From Gammaproteobacteria bacterium UBA5109 (GTDB lineage Bacteria; Pseudomonadota; Gammaproteobacteria; Pseudomonadales; Pseudohongiellaceae): DNA of 64,000 nt. The notes below the pieces were generated by a model. That model was not told where the DNA came from. It searched no databases and was given only the letters and a program-made list of their open reading frames with translations. The stretch spans positions 186,001 to 250,000 of the forward strand of contig DHZH01000002.1 in the NCBI GenBank assembly GCA_002414385.1. The letters are read 5' to 3'. Positions 39,542-51,651 of this stretch are shown piece after piece (the first letter of the stretch is position 1; each line of letters opens with the position of its first letter). A program made the translations under genes and the position numbers.

Positions 39542-39796
39542 CTACTTTTTCAGTTCTGGGATATCAGGGACCGGATCATATCCGCCCTCATATAAAGGAT
39601 GACAACGACAGATTCTTTTCAATCCGAGCCAGCTGCCTTTTAAAGTGCCATGTTTACAGATTGCTTCCTGGGTATAGGCGGAACAGGTCGGAGCATAGCG
39701 GCAATGGGCGCCAAGTAGCGGGCTGATAAAATACCGGTAAATGGCAATCAGTTTCAGCAGACCGCGGGCGGTGATTGAAGGCTTTGCTTGAGACAT
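39542..39796 (-). CDS. yidD: Membrane protein insertion efficiency factor YidD
   Basis: This 84-residue protein has the family pattern [22 protein letters not shown], with conserved Cys residues, and [17 protein letters not shown]. YidD is a small membrane-associated protein thought to assist YidC. It is tightly packed between rnpA (3 bp) and yidC (6 bp). Confidence 0.95.
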   Translation of the reverse strand: MSQAKPSITARGLLKLIAIYRYFISPLLGAHCRYAPTCSAYTQEAICKHGTLKGSWLGLKRICRCHPLYEGGYDPVPDIPELKK

Positions 39797-39799
39797 AGT

Positions 39800-40165
39800 T
39801 TATTTTGCCTGTTGCACAAATTTTGCAATCAGCCGATCAAACAGTTGATTCAGTTGGCTGCAGACTTGCTGATTTGTCAGTTCGTCCAGTTTAGGCCGCG
39901 CCAGAACGACGAGGTCCATTGTAGCAAACTCTTGGCGGCGAATTCGAAAAGATTCTCTGATCAGGCGTTTGATACGATTGCGCTGTACTGCCAGCCTGAT
40001 ATGTTTTTTTGCTACCACTATACCCAAACGTGCGGGCTCTCCTGTCAATCTGGCCAGAATAAGCAAGTTGCTGGTGGAAACCCGGATGTCAGTTTGACGA
40101 AAAACCGGACCGAATTGGGAAGCATTCAGGAGGCGTGAGGTTTTTGGAAAACCCTGCTTTGTCAT
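39800..40165 (-). CDS. rnpA: Ribonuclease P protein component
   Basis: This is a basic protein of 121 residues with the signature RLGIVVAKKHIRLAVQRNRIKRLIRE, which binds the RNase P RNA. The start at 40165 (MTKQGFPKTSRL) is chosen because AGGA lies about eight bases upstream and the family begins with phenylalanine/lysine-rich sequence here. The open frame continues to 40330, inside rpmH, but those extra 55 residues do not look like RnpA. It follows rpmH by 106 bp. Confidence 0.93.
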   Translation of the reverse strand: MTKQGFPKTSRLLNASQFGPVFRQTDIRVSTSNLLILARLTGEPARLGIVVAKKHIRLAVQRNRIKRLIRESFRIRRQEFATMDLVVLARPKLDELTNQQVCSQLNQLFDRLIAKFVQQAK

Positions 40166-40271
40166 TGACCATTCCTGTATGTTGAACAACCCTGGCCGGC
40201 TAAAACAGGCAGGCAATGCGCGTGTTTTACTGAAGGCTAAAGTTTGGTTTCGACACAGCAAGGCAGTGCGA

Positions 40272-40406
40272 TCAGGCGGATAACTTTGCCCGACCTTTTG
40301 CACGTCGACGGTTAATGACCTGTCGGCCACCCTTGGTTGCCATTCTGGCGCGAAAGCCGTGGGTTCTGGCTCGTTTGAGAACGCTTGGCTGATATGTACG
40401 TTTCAT
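40272..40406 (-). CDS. rpmH: 50S ribosomal protein L34
   Basis: This 44-residue, very basic protein reads [18 protein letters not shown] then [10 protein letters not shown] and ends [10 protein letters not shown], a textbook L34. The ribosome site GAGAGAG lies just before the ATG. It heads the rpmH-rnpA-yidD-yidC-mnmE string and is the last leftward gene before the strand switch at dnaA. Confidence 0.98.
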   Translation of the reverse strand: MKRTYQPSVLKRARTHGFRARMATKGGRQVINRRRAKGRAKLSA

Positions 40407-40483
40407 GACTCTCTCTTTATTCCGTCTGCTTTGATCGGGGAAGCAGGCCTGAGTGCCTGAACCCCCTTAAAATCGGGACCGCG

Positions 40484-40512
40484 ATTCTAATGGGTTGAGC
40501 ACCGGAAAGCAA
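40484..40512 (-). promoter_or_regulatory. Sigma70 promoter of rpmH
   Basis: On the minus strand TTGCTT (40507-40512) and TAGAAT (40484-40489) are 17 bp apart, giving a predicted start about 70 bases before rpmH. The leader contains a C/G-rich segment (about 40441-40475). This places the left boundary of the possible origin region upstream of the promoter. Confidence 0.75.
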
Positions 40513-40859
40513 GAAAGGCGAGGTGCCAGGCCCCGGGTTTTTCTGGACTGTTCCGTGGCTCCGGTTGGCCGGAATAAACCCGGAAATTAGGTTTTTCAGA
40601 AATGTCGGCAAGGAGATTTTAGCTCAACACCTTTTACACAAGTTATACACAGGAAACTCCTTTAAGCACACAGGCAAGCAGTATAAAAAATAAGCCTTGA
40701 TTTTCCAGTACTTTGGGTTTAACTGATTGAATTTAAATAAAAAAAATACCAATGAAAAAGAGGGGGTTTTTTCCTTTTTATGTGGATAAGGTGCTTGTGT
40801 CTCAGTAGAATTGGTGAAAACCAAATAATAAAAAACCAGACTTTGGAGTCCTTAGCATC
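40513..40859. other. rpmH-dnaA intergenic region with DnaA boxes (candidate oriC)
   Basis: The gap between divergent rpmH and dnaA is 453 bp and no gene is seen in it. Boxes are TTTTACACA (40632-40640, one mismatch), TTATACACA (40643-40651, perfect) and TGTGGATAA (40781-40789, perfect on the other strand), with an AT-rich stretch (about 40680-40780) between. The gene-direction switch is located exactly here, as at Pseudomonas oriC. It must also hold the dnaA promoter; the boxes may serve dnaA autoregulation. Confidence 0.6.
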
Positions 40860-42389
40860 GTGATTGTAGCTACATGGCAGAAGTGTATTTATTGCCTGAA
40901 AAATGAGCTCCCAGCCCAGCAGTTTAATACCTGGATAAGACCACTAAAAATCATTGTTGATAAAAACGAGCCGGAAAGCGGCAAAGAAACGCTTTATCTG
41001 CTGGCACCGAACAAGTTTGTCCTGGAATGGATCAAGGATAATTTCCTCAAGCGCATACAGGAATTACTCAATGAGCTAAGTGTGCAAAGCCCGCCACTGC
41101 TCGAGCTGGGGGTAGCAGATGGCAGCAAGTTCAGCCTGGAGTCCGCAGTCAGTACGGCTGATCTGAGCAATGTGCAGCCTCAGGACGAGGGCTATGATCA
41201 CCTGTCGACAGGGCCGGAGAGTAAGGCAAAAAATTCTTTTCAGGCTGTCCGCACACAATCCGATAATACTCCGGAGTTGTCTTTAAACCGGCTGCGCGAA
41301 GACCGAAGTCCTCTCAGGAACATCAAGCCGGTAGCATCACCGGGTAAACTCAGCGGCCGCTTGCGCTATAAAGGGGAGCTGAATAAAAGTTATACCTTTA
41401 ACAATTTTATCGAAGGTAAATCGAACCAGTTAGCCAGGGCCGCTTCAGCACAGGTAGCTGATAATCCTGGAGAAGCCTATAACCCCCTGTTTATATATGG
41501 CGGAGTGGGACTGGGTAAAACCCACCTGATGCACAGTATCGGCAACCACCTGCTGGAACAGAATCCAGATGCCAATGTAGTCTATCTGCATTCCCAGACT
41601 TTTGTCGGGAGCATGGTTTCTGCCCTGCAGCTGAATGCGATCAATGAATTCAAGCGTTATTATCATTCGGTGGATGTGCTGCTGATTGATGACATTCAGT
41701 TTTTTGCCAATAAAGAACGCTCCCAGGAGGAGTTTTTCCATACTTTTAATGCCATCTTCGAAGCAGGCCGACAGATCATCATGACCTGTGACAAATATCA
41801 CAGTGAAATCAACGGCCTGGAGGAAAGGTTAAAATCCCGCTTTGGCTGGGGCCTGTCTGTGGCGATCGAGCCGCCGGAACTGGAAACGCGGGCTGCAATC
41901 CTGATTAACAAGGCAAATCGTGAAAATGTATTTTTGCCCAATCAGGAAGCCATGTTCATGGCTCAGAAATTACGTTCCAATGTGCGAGAACTGGAAGGCG
42001 CACTTAAAAAAGTCATTGCTCATGCCCGGTTTACCGGTAGCGATATTAGTGTTCCGCTTATTAAAGAGGCCCTGAAAGATTTACTGGCTATCCAGAACAA
42101 GCTGATCAGTGTTGATAATATACAGCGTACGGTAGCCGAGTATTACAAGATAAAGCTGACGGATATGATTTCAAAACGCCGTAACCGCTCAATTGCCCGG
42201 CCTCGACAGATAGCAATGTGCCTGTCCAAGGAACTGACCAATCACAGTCTGCCGGAAATCGGCACCATGTATGGTGACCGGGATCATACAACCGTCCTGC
42301 ACGCCTGCAGAACCATTAATAACCTGAAAAAATCATCTTCTGATATCAACGAAGATTATCAGAACTTACTCAGATCGCTATCAAGTTAA
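40860..42389 (+). CDS. dnaA: Chromosomal replication initiator DnaA
   Basis: This 509-residue AAA+ protein starts at a GTG, the codon giving the usual N terminus ([24 protein letters not shown]). A variable linker spans about 95-170. Domain III has Walker [10 protein letters not shown] near 215 and [20 protein letters not shown]. Domain IV carries the DnaA-box reader with [19 protein letters not shown]. It binds DnaA boxes in the flanking gaps and opens oriC. dnaN follows after 31 bp. Confidence 0.98.
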   Translation: MIVATWQKCIYCLKNELPAQQFNTWIRPLKIIVDKNEPESGKETLYLLAPNKFVLEWIKDNFLKRIQELLNELSVQSPPLLELGVADGSKFSLESAVSTADLSNVQPQDEGYDHLSTGPESKAKNSFQAVRTQSDNTPELSLNRLREDRSPLRNIKPVASPGKLSGRLRYKGELNKSYTFNNFIEGKSNQLARAASAQVADNPGEAYNPLFIYGGVGLGKTHLMHSIGNHLLEQNPDANVVYLHSQTFVGSMVSALQLNAINEFKRYYHSVDVLLIDDIQFFANKERSQEEFFHTFNAIFEAGRQIIMTCDKYHSEINGLEERLKSRFGWGLSVAIEPPELETRAAILINKANRENVFLPNQEAMFMAQKLRSNVRELEGALKKVIAHARFTGSDISVPLIKEALKDLLAIQNKLISVDNIQRTVAEYYKIKLTDMISKRRNRSIARPRQIAMCLSKELTNHSLPEIGTMYGDRDHTTVLHACRTINNLKKSSSDINEDYQNLLRSLSS

Positions 42390-42420
42390 CTATCCGATAA
42401 CCTGAATACAGAGAGCTAGC

Positions 42421-43524
42421 ATGCAATTTCAAATATCCCGAGAAACCTTAATAAAACCTCTGCAACTGGTGACCGGTGTTGTAGAACGTCGTCAGACTCT
42501 GCCGGTTTTATCCAATGTTCTGTTGGTACTGGAAGGTCAGCAACTTTCCATGACAGGCACGGATCTGGAAGTTGAACTGGTTGGTCGCGTCGAAGTTGAA
42601 TCCGGAGCTGAAAGTGGTGAAGTGACTGTCCCGGCACGCAAGCTGATGGATATCTGTAAATCATTACCGGACGATGCAGAAATGAAATTTGCGCTGGATG
42701 ACAACAAGTTGGTAATCCGATCGGGACGCAGCCGTTTTACCCTGTCAACCCTGCCCCCCTCTGATTTTCCAAGTGTCGACGGCTCGGCTGAAAGCCTGGA
42801 ATTCAAGGTTGCCCAGGAAAGACTCAAGCAGATGCTCGACAGCACCAGTTTTGCCATGGCACAGCAGGATGTCCGTTATTACCTCAACGGCATGCTTTTT
42901 GAAGTAAGCCCTAACTATCTTCGCGTGGTAGCCAGTGATGGGCACCGCCTGGCAATGGATACGGAAGACATGAAAACACCGGCAGCATCGGATATGCAGG
43001 TAATTGTTCCTCGAAAAGGCATTCTGGAGCTGGCCAGGTTGCTGGGAGAAGGAACTGAGGATGTTTCTATTACCATTGGCTCAAACCATATTCGGGCAAC
43101 TACAGCAAACTTTACTTTCACCTCCAAACTGGTCGATGGCAAATTTCCGGACCTGGAAAGAATCCTGCCAAAAGGCGGCGACAAAAAACTGATTGCTGAT
43201 CGTGACCAGTTACGCCAGTCTCTGAATCGAACCGCTATCCTGTCCAATGAAAAATTCCGTGGGATAAGGCTGATGTTGAACAAGGATGAAATTAAAATCC
43301 TCGCCAATAATCCGGAACAGGAAGAAGCGGAAGAGATAGTTCAGGTCGAGTATGACGGCGCGGCCTTTGAGATTGGCTTTAATGTCAGCTATCTGGTTGA
43401 CGTATTATCAGTACTGGATACCGATACGGTACAGCTGATCATGTCTGACCCCAACAGCAGCGCCCTGATACAGGGGGATGATGGCAGCCACACACTTTAT
43501 GTGGTAATGCCGATGCGTCTGTAA
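42421..43524 (+). CDS. dnaN: DNA polymerase III beta sliding clamp
   Basis: This 367-residue clamp protein starts MQFQISRETLIKPLQ, has the three-domain repeat pattern with PVLSNVLL, FPDLERILP, and the C-terminal VVMPMRL. It encircles DNA and tethers polymerase III. It is in the standard dnaA-dnaN-recF-gyrB order. A perfect 11-bp palindrome GTGCCAGGCAC lies 25 bp after its stop. Confidence 0.98.
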   Translation: MQFQISRETLIKPLQLVTGVVERRQTLPVLSNVLLVLEGQQLSMTGTDLEVELVGRVEVESGAESGEVTVPARKLMDICKSLPDDAEMKFALDDNKLVIRSGRSRFTLSTLPPSDFPSVDGSAESLEFKVAQERLKQMLDSTSFAMAQQDVRYYLNGMLFEVSPNYLRVVASDGHRLAMDTEDMKTPAASDMQVIVPRKGILELARLLGEGTEDVSITIGSNHIRATTANFTFTSKLVDGKFPDLERILPKGGDKKLIADRDQLRQSLNRTAILSNEKFRGIRLMLNKDEIKILANNPEQEEAEEIVQVEYDGAAFEIGFNVSYLVDVLSVLDTDTVQLIMSDPNSSALIQGDDGSHTLYVVMPMRL

Positions 43525-43571
43525 ATGTCAGTATTCGGTGCATACAAAGTGCCAGGCACCGCGCTTGATTA

Positions 43572-44684
43572 ATGCCGAAAATTATTACACTAAAGCTCTC
43601 CGGTCTTCGAAATCTGGACTCAGCCAAACTTGAGTTTTCTCCGGGCTTTAATCTTATCTATGGTGAAAATGGCAGCGGCAAAACCTCTTTGCTGGAAGCT
43701 GTTTACCTTCTGGGCCGGGCAAAATCCTTTCGCAGCTCAAGCCGCGCCCCGCTCATTCAGTTAGGGCTTGATGAATGTGTTATTCATGCAGATCTGGATG
43801 ATAAAACCGGTATAGGTTTCAGTCGCAGCACAGACGGCGAGCAGCACGCAAAAATCAATGCCAATAAAATTAAAAATCAGGCAGAGCTCGCCGCCAGGCT
43901 TCCCATTCAACTACTCAACTCCGACACTTTTAAAATTATTGAAGGCGGCCCTGGGGTCAGGCGTTCTTTTTTAGATTGGGGAGTGTTCCACGTGGAACAT
44001 CAGTTTATTCAAAGCTGGCAACAAATGCAGCGGGCGCTGAGCAATCGCAACTCATTACTCAAAGAAAAAAACATCAGCCCGGATCAAATCGCGCCCTGGA
44101 CGCTGGAGTTTTGCCGCCATGCTGAAGAAGTACATGTTTTCAGGCAGGCTTACGTCGAGAGTCTTTTACCCGTCCTGCAACAAGCCCTGAACCTGTTACT
44201 GCCCGAGGCAGGAATAGACCTTGTCTATGAGAAAGGCTGGGATGAGGAAAGCGCTCTGGGAAAGGTGCTGGAAGAGCGCCTGGATCAGGACCGGCGTTAC
44301 GGGCATACCAGTTATGGCCCCCATCGGGCTGACCTAAAAATAAGCAGTCGGGGTTCGCCGGCTGCAGAACTATTATCCCGGGGGCAGGAAAAACTTCTGG
44401 TGCTGGCTCTGAAGCTTTCCCAGGCGGAACTTTACACAGAAGAAACAGGGCGTAAATGCCTGTTTCTTATTGATGACCTGCCGGCCGAGCTGGATGCCAG
44501 CAATCGAGCTAAAATACTCAGTTTGCTCGAGCAAAGTGGTGAGCAGGTATTCGTGACAGGAATAGAGCTTAATCAGTTGCTTAAAGCCCTGAAAAACTGT
44601 AAAGAAATGCGGCTGTTTCACGTGAAACATGGTAAAATTACGCCTGAGAATATCACTGCGGATATTGCCTCGGACAAGGGTTAA
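43572..44684 (+). CDS. recF: DNA replication and repair protein RecF
   Basis: This 370-residue SMC-like ATPase has Walker A GENGSGKTSLLEA near 34, the ABC-type signature LSRGQEKLLVLALKLSQAE, and Walker B CLFLIDDLPAELD. With RecO and RecR it loads RecA onto gapped DNA. Two parS palindromes lie within the coding sequence, translated as part of VFHVEH and LFHVKHG. No strong ribosome site precedes the ATG, so translation may depend on dnaN. Confidence 0.96.
   Translation: MPKIITLKLSGLRNLDSAKLEFSPGFNLIYGENGSGKTSLLEAVYLLGRAKSFRSSSRAPLIQLGLDECVIHADLDDKTGIGFSRSTDGEQHAKINANKIKNQAELAARLPIQLLNSDTFKIIEGGPGVRRSFLDWGVFHVEHQFIQSWQQMQRALSNRNSLLKEKNISPDQIAPWTLEFCRHAEEVHVFRQAYVESLLPVLQQALNLLLPEAGIDLVYEKGWDEESALGKVLEERLDQDRRYGHTSYGPHRADLKISSRGSPAAELLSRGQEKLLVLALKLSQAELYTEETGRKCLFLIDDLPAELDASNRAKILSLLEQSGEQVFVTGIELNQLLKALKNCKEMRLFHVKHGKITPENITADIASDKG
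43984..43999. promoter_or_regulatory. parS: parS site 1 (in recF)
   Basis: The perfect 16-bp palindrome TGTTCCACGTGGAACA matches the ParB recognition consensus. It is in-frame inside recF, about 11 kb from parB and about 3 kb from the candidate origin. Confidence 0.93.
44614..44629. promoter_or_regulatory. parS: parS site 2 (in recF)
   Basis: The perfect 16-bp palindrome TGTTTCACGTGAAACA is the canonical parS sequence. It lies 630 bp from site 1 near the recF 3' end. Two closely spaced sites are expected to form one loading zone for ParB. Confidence 0.95.
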
Positions 44685-47138
<2,454 letters not shown>

Positions 47139-47209
47139 AGCCAGGATCTGATTTTGGCAGCTACTGGCATATGTTATGCATATGTTAACGCTAAACGATT
47201 GATGCTCGC

Positions 47210-47914
47210 CTAAAGTGCCTGCCGTATCCACTGTTCAATTTCCTGGTTTAATTCCCTGACTTCCCTGCCCTGTGAATCAAGTGCCTGGCCTATAACAAGC
47301 CTGATGGTGCCGGGTTTTTTGAGAAATTTTCCACTGGGCCAGTAATGACCGGCATCATGGGCAACAGGTAAAATTTTAACCCCTTCTTCAATAGCCAGAG
47401 CTGAACCGCCAGTCTGGTAGGGTTTGTGTACTCCCGGGGAAACCCTGGTACCTTCCGGAAAAATTAATACTGAAATGCCGGAGGACAGCTTTTCCTTGCC
47501 CTGTTGTAACAACTGGTTCCTGGCCCTGAATTTTCGCTTGCGATCAATGGCGATAGGTTTTAGTAGTGAGAGGGCCCAGCCAAAAAACGGTATTGACAGT
47601 AGTTCTCGTTTTAAAATAGCCGAGACCGGATTAAATACTATATACAGATAAATGGTTTCCCAGGGGCTCTGATGGTTACTGACGATGACGATTGCTTCAT
47701 TGGGAATATTTTCCCTGCCGTTAATTTTTACCCGAATTCCACAGCTGAATTTTAACCAGAATACGACAAAGTGATTCCAGCATAAAAAGAAAGGATAGCG
47801 TTGGGGTAAAGTGAGAAAAGGGCCAATAATCAAACAAAGACAGGCATAAATAAGCAAAGAGCTGTAAAACCCGAGATAAAAAAGCAAAGACCTGAGCGCG
47901 AAAATGATCAGCAT
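47210..47914 (-). CDS. plsC: 1-acyl-sn-glycerol-3-phosphate acyltransferase (PlsC family)
   Basis: This 234-residue membrane-associated acyltransferase has an N-terminal hydrophobic region (about 8-45), the catalytic block VSNHQSPWETIYLY, in which the usual HX4D reads HX4E, and FPEGTRVSPG. The HX4E form is known in one PlsC subfamily of Pseudomonas and Neisseria type, so it is likely active. It makes phosphatidic acid in the inner membrane. It is downstream of gmhB by one base and converges with gyrB. Confidence 0.88.
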   Translation of the reverse strand: MLIIFALRSLLFYLGFYSSLLIYACLCLIIGPFLTLPQRYPFFLCWNHFVVFWLKFSCGIRVKINGRENIPNEAIVIVSNHQSPWETIYLYIVFNPVSAILKRELLSIPFFGWALSLLKPIAIDRKRKFRARNQLLQQGKEKLSSGISVLIFPEGTRVSPGVHKPYQTGGSALAIEEGVKILPVAHDAGHYWPSGKFLKKPGTIRLVIGQALDSQGREVRELNQEIEQWIRQAL

Positions 47915-47915
47915 G

Positions 47916-48461
47916 TCAGCCCAGAATAATTTCAGCTGCGGAATTCAGAGTATCAGTAATCAGAACTTTTTGCTTCTTGTCAGAGTCTAAATTCTGTTCG
48001 GTGAGCCTGCCATTGCCTGTGCGTACCAGTATTGGCTGACAGTCACAGGTTAATGCGGCATCGATATCTTTTTCGCTGTCACCAACAAAATAACTCCCTT
48101 TAAGCTCAAGGCCAAACTCCGATTTAATCTGTTCCAGCATGCCGGTTTCCGGTTTGCGGCAATGACACCCGTCATCGGGGCCATGAGGACAGAAAAAGAT
48201 GGCGTCAATTTGACCGCCGGCTTCTTCTACCAGATGAGACATATAGGCATGTATATTCGCCAGGGTAATTTCATCAAACAAGCCCCTGGCCAGACCGGAC
48301 TGATTGGTTGCCACACAGATAATTTTGCCGGCCCTGGAAAGTCTGGCGATTGCTTCAATACTTCCGGGGATTGCCTGCCATTCATCTGGCGATTTGATAT
48401 AGGAATCGGAGTCATAATTAATAACTCCGTCACGATCAAGTATGACCAGGGAATTGGACAT
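47916..48461 (-). CDS. gmhB: D-glycero-D-manno-heptose-1,7-bisphosphate 7-phosphatase GmhB
   Basis: This 181-residue HAD-family phosphatase has VILDRDGVINYDSDSYI with the nucleophile Asp, the zinc-binding loop CPHGPDDGCHCRKP, and FVGDSEKDIDAA. It dephosphorylates heptose bisphosphate for LPS inner-core heptose. It lies one base after glyS and is followed at once by plsC, the usual glyQ-glyS-gmhB-plsC order in Pseudomonas relatives. Confidence 0.94.
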   Translation of the reverse strand: MSNSLVILDRDGVINYDSDSYIKSPDEWQAIPGSIEAIARLSRAGKIICVATNQSGLARGLFDEITLANIHAYMSHLVEEAGGQIDAIFFCPHGPDDGCHCRKPETGMLEQIKSEFGLELKGSYFVGDSEKDIDAALTCDCQPILVRTGNGRLTEQNLDSDKKQKVLITDTLNSAAEIILG

Positions 48462-48462
48462 C

Positions 48463-50538
48463 TCAGGAAACTTGCAAAAAAGAAATATCCGCTATCTGTA
48501 AGAACAGGGTTCTTACCTGTAACAAAAGGGCTTGCCGATTATGGCGAATATTTTCATCCTCGGCATTAACCATTACAGAATCAAAAAAATGGTCCAGAGG
48601 TTTCTGCAGGCTGGCCATACTCTCAAGGCTTTCCTGAAACTGGTTGTTGGCGATAAGGGGCCGGCTTTCTTCCTGGACAGCAAGCAAGCTGTCATAAAGT
48701 TCCTTCTCGGGAGCTTCATGTAAAAGTTCTGGTTTGACTGTTGCTCCAGGTTCCTGATCCAGTTTGGCCAGAATATTGGCGACGCGCTTGTTGGAAGCAG
48801 CAAGAGCTTCTGCTTCGGGTAGACTTATAAAATGATTGACAGCCCGTACGCGCAGATCAAAATCCAGTGGTACGCAAGAACGAACCGCATCAACAGCCTG
48901 GAAACAGCGGGTCTGTATACCCTGATCTGAATAGTAGGCGCGAAGGCGATCATAGATAAAGTCTACAACAGACTGCTGGAGTTTAGGGTTTTCAGGAAGA
49001 TCGCTGAAAGTTGAGATCGAATGCTGGATGCAGGCAGATAAATCCAGGCGCAGGCCTTTTTCCAGTAAAATGCGTAAAACCCCCAGAGCCGAACGGCGTA
49101 GAGCAAAAGGATCTTTGGAGCCGGTAGGAGGTTGACCAATGCCGAACAAACCACAAATGGTATCCAGGCGATCTGCAAGTGCCAGTATCAAACCACTGCT
49201 TGATTGTGGCAGTTCATCGCCGGAAAAACGTGGCAGGTATTGTTCACGTATGGCCCGGGCAACCTGTTCGGGTTCTCCGTCATGAGCGGCATAGTACTCA
49301 CCCATGATACCCTGCAGATCGGCAAACTCACCAACCATCAGGCTTAATAAATCACACTTGGATAGTGCCGCTGCTCGTGAAACTTCATGTTCATCGACAT
49401 TCAACTGTTTTGCCAGATAAACGGACAGCTGCCTTACTCGCTCTGATTTATCAAATACGGAACCAAGTTTGTTCTGGAAAATAACTTTTTTCAGTTCGGG
49501 AATTCTGGATTCCAGGCTAAGCTTTTTATCCTGATCAAAAAAGAAAGCAGCATCCGCCAGTCTTGGCCCAATGACTCTTTCATTGCCCTTGATAACTTCG
49601 GCTGGATCCTTACTGATGATATTGCTGATAGTTATAAAATGCGGAAGCAGGTTTCCGTGCTTATCAAGCAGATAAAAACATTTCTGATGTTTGGTGAGTG
49701 AAGAGATCAGGGCTTCTTTAGGTACCTGCAGGAAAGCCTTGTCAAAGTTTCCGGTTAATGCGACCGGCCACTCAACCAGGGCGGTAACTTCTTCAAGTAA
49801 TGCTTCATCGATTATGACATCTGCTGACAGTGCATTGGCCTCCTGCAATACCAACTCTCTGATTGTTTCCATACGTTTATTGAAAGATGCTTCAACCATG
49901 CCCTGCTCGCGCAAGAGTCCCGGGTAATCAGCGACAGAATTTATAGTGATTGGCTCAGGGCTTAAAAAACGGTGGCCATAGGTCTGCTTGGAGCTTTCCA
50001 GGCCAAGGACTTTTGCAGAGATTACCCTGTCACCGAATAACAATATAAACCAGTGTACCGGGCGAACGAATTCTTCTCGTGAACTTCCCCAGCGCATGCG
50101 TTTGGGGATGGGTAAGGCGGCTAGTGCCTGAGTGATTAAATCCGGAATTATATTGCTGCTTTCATCGCCTGGCTGAGTTGCCGAATAAAACAACTTGGTG
50201 ACTTTGCCATCATTCTTTTCTTTCAGAGCAGCGACTTCAACACCACAGGAACGTGCAAAGCCTTCGGCAGCTTTGGTCGGTTTGCCCTGGTCATCATAGG
50301 CTGCCTTTATTGCCGGGCCAAAGCGTTCTATTTCACTGGCTTCTTGTGAGTCGGCAAGCTGCAGTATTTTCAATGCCAGTCGGCGTGGTGTGGCAAAGCT
50401 CTGGATTCCCTTGAAAGTCAGCCTGGCCTTTTCAAGCCGTGCGGCCATTTCATCTTCGAATGCCCTGGAAAGTGAGAGCAATGCTTTAGGCGGAAGTTCT
50501 TCAGTGCCGATTTCAATCAGCAAATCCTGATTCGACAT
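48463..50538 (-). CDS. glyS: Glycyl-tRNA synthetase beta subunit
   Basis: This 691-residue subunit has the N-terminal DLLIEIGTEELPPKAL, the HD-like ANDRLDTI-type segment as LADRLDTICGLF, and FALRRSALGVLRILL. It provides tRNA binding in the alpha2beta2 enzyme that charges tRNA-Gly. It begins three bases after glyQ. Length is standard. Confidence 0.98.
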   Translation of the reverse strand: MSNQDLLIEIGTEELPPKALLSLSRAFEDEMAARLEKARLTFKGIQSFATPRRLALKILQLADSQEASEIERFGPAIKAAYDDQGKPTKAAEGFARSCGVEVAALKEKNDGKVTKLFYSATQPGDESSNIIPDLITQALAALPIPKRMRWGSSREEFVRPVHWFILLFGDRVISAKVLGLESSKQTYGHRFLSPEPITINSVADYPGLLREQGMVEASFNKRMETIRELVLQEANALSADVIIDEALLEEVTALVEWPVALTGNFDKAFLQVPKEALISSLTKHQKCFYLLDKHGNLLPHFITISNIISKDPAEVIKGNERVIGPRLADAAFFFDQDKKLSLESRIPELKKVIFQNKLGSVFDKSERVRQLSVYLAKQLNVDEHEVSRAAALSKCDLLSLMVGEFADLQGIMGEYYAAHDGEPEQVARAIREQYLPRFSGDELPQSSSGLILALADRLDTICGLFGIGQPPTGSKDPFALRRSALGVLRILLEKGLRLDLSACIQHSISTFSDLPENPKLQQSVVDFIYDRLRAYYSDQGIQTRCFQAVDAVRSCVPLDFDLRVRAVNHFISLPEAEALAASNKRVANILAKLDQEPGATVKPELLHEAPEKELYDSLLAVQEESRPLIANNQFQESLESMASLQKPLDHFFDSVMVNAEDENIRHNRQALLLQVRTLFLQIADISFLQVS

Positions 50539-50541
50539 GGC

Positions 50542-51498
50542 TTACTGCTCCTCACTGTTTTTGAACTGCTCAAGAGCCTGCTTGCGAAGCTCTTCGCTGG
50601 CCAGGGGAAAGCCGAGCCTGCCCCGGGATGCAAAATATGCCTGAGCTACTTCCCGGGCCAGTGATCTGACGCGCAAAATAAAACGCTGCCGTTCAGTGAC
50701 TGAAATGGCTGAACGGGCATCCAGCAGGTTGAAATAGTGAGAAGCTTTCAACACCATCTCATAAGCAGGCAATACCAGCTTGTTGGCAATCAAATTCTGA
50801 CACTGGCTTTCACAGGCATCAAAATTTGTGAACAGGGTGTCGACATCTGCCTGTTCAAAATTGAAGGCTGACATTTCAACTTCATTCTGATGAAACACAT
50901 CGCCGTAGGTGGTCTTGCCGCCAGGGGTGTCAGCCCAGACCAGGTCGAAAACTGAATCTTTTGCCTGCAGATACATTGCCAGTCTTTCAAGACCATAGGT
51001 TATTTCACCGCTAACCGGGAAGCATTCCAGACCGCCAACCTGCTGAAAATAGGTAAACTGGGTGATTTCCATGCCATTGAGCCAAACCTCCCAGCCAAGC
51101 CCCCAGGCGCCCAGCGTCGGTGACTCCCAATTATCTTCTACAAAGCGGATATCGTGAATTTTAGCGTCAATTCCGATGTGTTTTAGAGATTTTAGATACA
51201 GTTCCTGAATGTTTGCGGGTGACGGTTTCAACAAGACCTGAAACTGATAATAATGCTGCAGGCGCATTGGGTTTTCACCATAGCGGCCGTCGGTCGGCCG
51301 TCGACAGGGCTGTACATAAGCGCTGTACCAGTTTTCCGGACCGATAGCCCGTAAAAAAGTTGCAGGATGAAAAGTCCCCGCGCCAACTTCCAGATCAAGC
51401 GGTTGAACAATGACGCAGCCCTGCTCAGCCCAGAACTGCTGGAGAGCCAGGATTAATCCCTGAAATGTAGAAGTGTCGACATGAGTTGTCTCGGTCAA
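50542..51498 (-). CDS. glyQ: Glycyl-tRNA synthetase alpha subunit
   Basis: This 318-residue catalytic subunit has [51 protein letters not shown] motif as [14 protein letters not shown], and [18 protein letters not shown]. It forms glycyl-adenylate. It is the first gene of the glyQS-gmhB-plsC run and diverges from the lipid A acyltransferase-like gene, with about 150 bp between starts. Confidence 0.98.
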   Translation of the reverse strand: MTETTHVDTSTFQGLILALQQFWAEQGCVIVQPLDLEVGAGTFHPATFLRAIGPENWYSAYVQPCRRPTDGRYGENPMRLQHYYQFQVLLKPSPANIQELYLKSLKHIGIDAKIHDIRFVEDNWESPTLGAWGLGWEVWLNGMEITQFTYFQQVGGLECFPVSGEITYGLERLAMYLQAKDSVFDLVWADTPGGKTTYGDVFHQNEVEMSAFNFEQADVDTLFTNFDACESQCQNLIANKLVLPAYEMVLKASHYFNLLDARSAISVTERQRFILRVRSLAREVAQAYFASRGRLGFPLASEELRKQALEQFKNSEEQ

Positions 51499-51651
51499 AA
51501 CGACATCCTTAGGCGTTGTTGGTCCGGAGTGGGCCGAAAGGCCGCAATTATCCTAAAATCTGAGCCTAATGGCGAGAATAAACTTGGCTGCGAGATGGCT
51601 TAACGAGTATCCTTCATCAGGCCGTTCATCGTTTTAAGGCAATTCTGACAG

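Noticed and set aside
40166..40330. N-terminal extension of rnpA reaching into rpmH
   Set aside because: The frame is open, but the added residues do not resemble RnpA and a good ribosome site fits the internal ATG at 40165.
47160..47200. CATATG direct repeats after gyrB as a terminator
   Set aside because: The possible hairpin is very short, AT-rich and lacks a following T run.
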